Assembly (NCBI GenBank): GCA_964472195.1
Contig: CAYYJH010000117.1
Span: 1-6,490, forward strand
From: BS750m-G4 sp964472195
GTDB lineage: Bacteria; Bacteroidota; Ignavibacteria; Tepidaquicellales; Tepidaquicellaceae
DNA length: 6,490 nucleotides
Direction of reading: 5' to 3'
Shown here: positions 5,688-6,490 of the stretch, piece by piece
Position numbering within the stretch: position 1 is the first letter of the stretch
Layout: each line of letters begins with the position of its first letter
The notes under the pieces: generated by a model
Told to the model about the DNA's origin: nothing
Databases searched by the model: none
Seen by the model: the letters and a program-made list of their open reading frames with translations, nothing else
Program-made: the position numbers and the translations under genes

Positions 5688-6490
5688 ATGAAAACACTAA
5701 AAGTTTTAATAAGCATTTACCTGATTGCTCTTTTATCGGGTAATTTATCAGCTCAAGTACCTACACCCTACCTTTACAAATGGTTTCCACTTAATTCAGG
5801 AACAACGAATGATCTTAATATGATATTTTCATCGGGAAGCAGTTGGGTTGTCGGTGAAAATGGTTCCATATTCAGAATGGATGGAGATAACCTGACACCC
5901 ATTTTAAGCGGGACTACTAACGATTTGTATTCAATGCATTCCCATAGCAACTATTGGATAGTTGGTGATAACGGAACGATACTTAAATCATCCGATGGAA
6001 TTAACTGGACTTCTGTAAACAGTGGAACGGCAAACAAACTTTATTCTTTTGCACGAACTTTTATTAACACATTTACAATAGTCGGCTCAAACGGTTTAAT
6101 ACTCCGAAGTACAAACAATGGTTATACGTGGTCACCTCAAGCAAGCGGAACCACGAGTGACCTGAAAATGATAACTTACTCGAACATGACCAATATGTGG
6201 ATAGCAGGCTCAAACGGAACGTTACTCAGATCAACTGATTACGGTTCAAGTTGGATTTTACAAAACAGTGGAACAAATCAGGACCTTAATTCTATCAAGA
6301 TGCTGGGTAACACAGGTTATATTGTCGGTTCAAATGGATTGATATTAAAAACGGATAACGGAGGAATAAACTGGACACAGCAGGTAAGCGGAACGAGCGC
6401 GAATCTAAAATCGTTCGATGCTTCCGGATGGATAGTTGGTTCAGGAGGTACAATTTTAAGAACCACTAACGGTGGAACTAACTGGATACT
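5688..6490 (+). CDS. Secreted YCF48/BNR-like repeat protein, 3' end beyond window
   Basis: The ATG at 5688-5690 opens a frame that stays open to the window end: 267 complete codons plus two bases, with no stop reached. A Sec signal peptide covers residues 1-23 (MKTLKVLISIYLIALLSGNLSAQ), with cleavage expected around S-A-Q. From residue 37 there are six tandem units of 37-41 aa, starting at 37, 74, 112, 153, 194 and 234. Each runs roughly SGTxxxL, then a variable loop, then WIVGxNGxILRSTxxGxxW. The VGxNGxIL and TxNGGxxW patterns are those of YCF48/HCF136-like and BNR-type repeats, which form beta-propellers. In FCB bacteria such proteins are commonly secreted through the type IX system and carry a C-terminal sorting domain; the C-terminus here is outside the window, so this is untested. 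The plant/cyanobacterial photosystem II role of HCF136 should not be transferred. No Shine-Dalgarno sequence is seen before the ATG. Confidence 0.85.
   Translation, partial: MKTLKVLISIYLIALLSGNLSAQVPTPYLYKWFPLNSGTTNDLNMIFSSGSSWVVGENGSIFRMDGDNLTPILSGTTNDLYSMHSHSNYWIVGDNGTILKSSDGINWTSVNSGTANKLYSFARTFINTFTIVGSNGLILRSTNNGYTWSPQASGTTSDLKMITYSNMTNMWIAGSNGTLLRSTDYGSSWILQNSGTNQDLNSIKMLGNTGYIVGSNGLILKTDNGGINWTQQVSGTSANLKSFDASGWIVGSGGTILRTTNGGTNWI
5796..6490 (+). repeat. Six tandem protein-level repeats (YCF48/BNR type)
   Basis: The repeat units begin at 5796, 5907, 6021, 6144, 6267 and 6387, i.e. 111, 114, 123, 123 and 120 bp apart. The AGYGGAAC-like codons for S-G-T and the GGT/GGC-centred V-G-x-N-G codons recur in each. 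DNA identity is partial, so these are diverged duplications rather than recent ones. The first two units are the least canonical: unit 1 ends MDGDN instead of STNGG and lacks the terminal tryptophan. The last unit is cut just after its tryptophan by the window end. Confidence 0.8.

Noticed and set aside
5796..6490. CRISPR-like array
   Set aside because: The regular spacing of 111-123 bp comes from protein-level repeats in an open reading frame; the DNA repeats are diverged and there are no identical short repeats with unique spacers.

Overview
The window is AT-rich bacterial DNA that reads best as a member of the Bacteroidota/Chlorobiota/Ignavibacteriota (FCB) assemblage, possibly an Ignavibacteria-like organism. 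This is inference. The supporting signs are a good TAnnTTTG-type promoter with a TTG element 20 nt upstream (the Bacteroidota-style sigma-factor signature), starts that mostly lack a Shine-Dalgarno sequence, signal peptides ending in A-Q, and a secreted protein built from YCF48/BNR-like repeats, a common surface-protein design in this group. No rRNA or other marker is present to settle the taxonomy.

Left part (1-4680, all on the minus strand, so transcribed right to left): dnaE (replicative DNA polymerase III alpha subunit, 1188 aa, complete), then trxA (thioredoxin, WCGPC, complete) 45 nt downstream with no terminator between them, then an intrinsic terminator, then a small lipoprotein gene whose stop codon lies exactly at the window edge. 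dnaE and trxA look co-transcribed. The lipoprotein gene sits just past the terminator with no recognisable promoter of its own, so it may depend on read-through.

Middle (4681-5687): a divergent intergenic region carries the FCB-type promoter facing right. It drives a short gene for an exported protein (4880-5221) that appears truncated: the same frame stays open for 55 codons past its TAA stop and encodes what looks like the rest of the protein. From about 5390 to 5687 there is no convincing gene. This stretch holds a 10-bp perfect inverted repeat 78 bp apart with smaller hairpins inside it, recurring TGTCCA words, an imperfect direct repeat, and a candidate promoter for the next gene.

Right part (5688-6490, plus strand, cut by the window end): the N-terminal 267 residues of a secreted protein with a signal peptide followed by six tandem units of about 37-41 residues of the YCF48/BNR-like type, predicted to fold as a beta-propeller on the cell surface or outside the cell.

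The window is therefore a housekeeping replication/redox cluster facing left and a cell-surface/export module facing right. I see no convincing new multi-gene system. The points most worth checking are the interrupted exported-protein gene and the structured intergenic element next to it.
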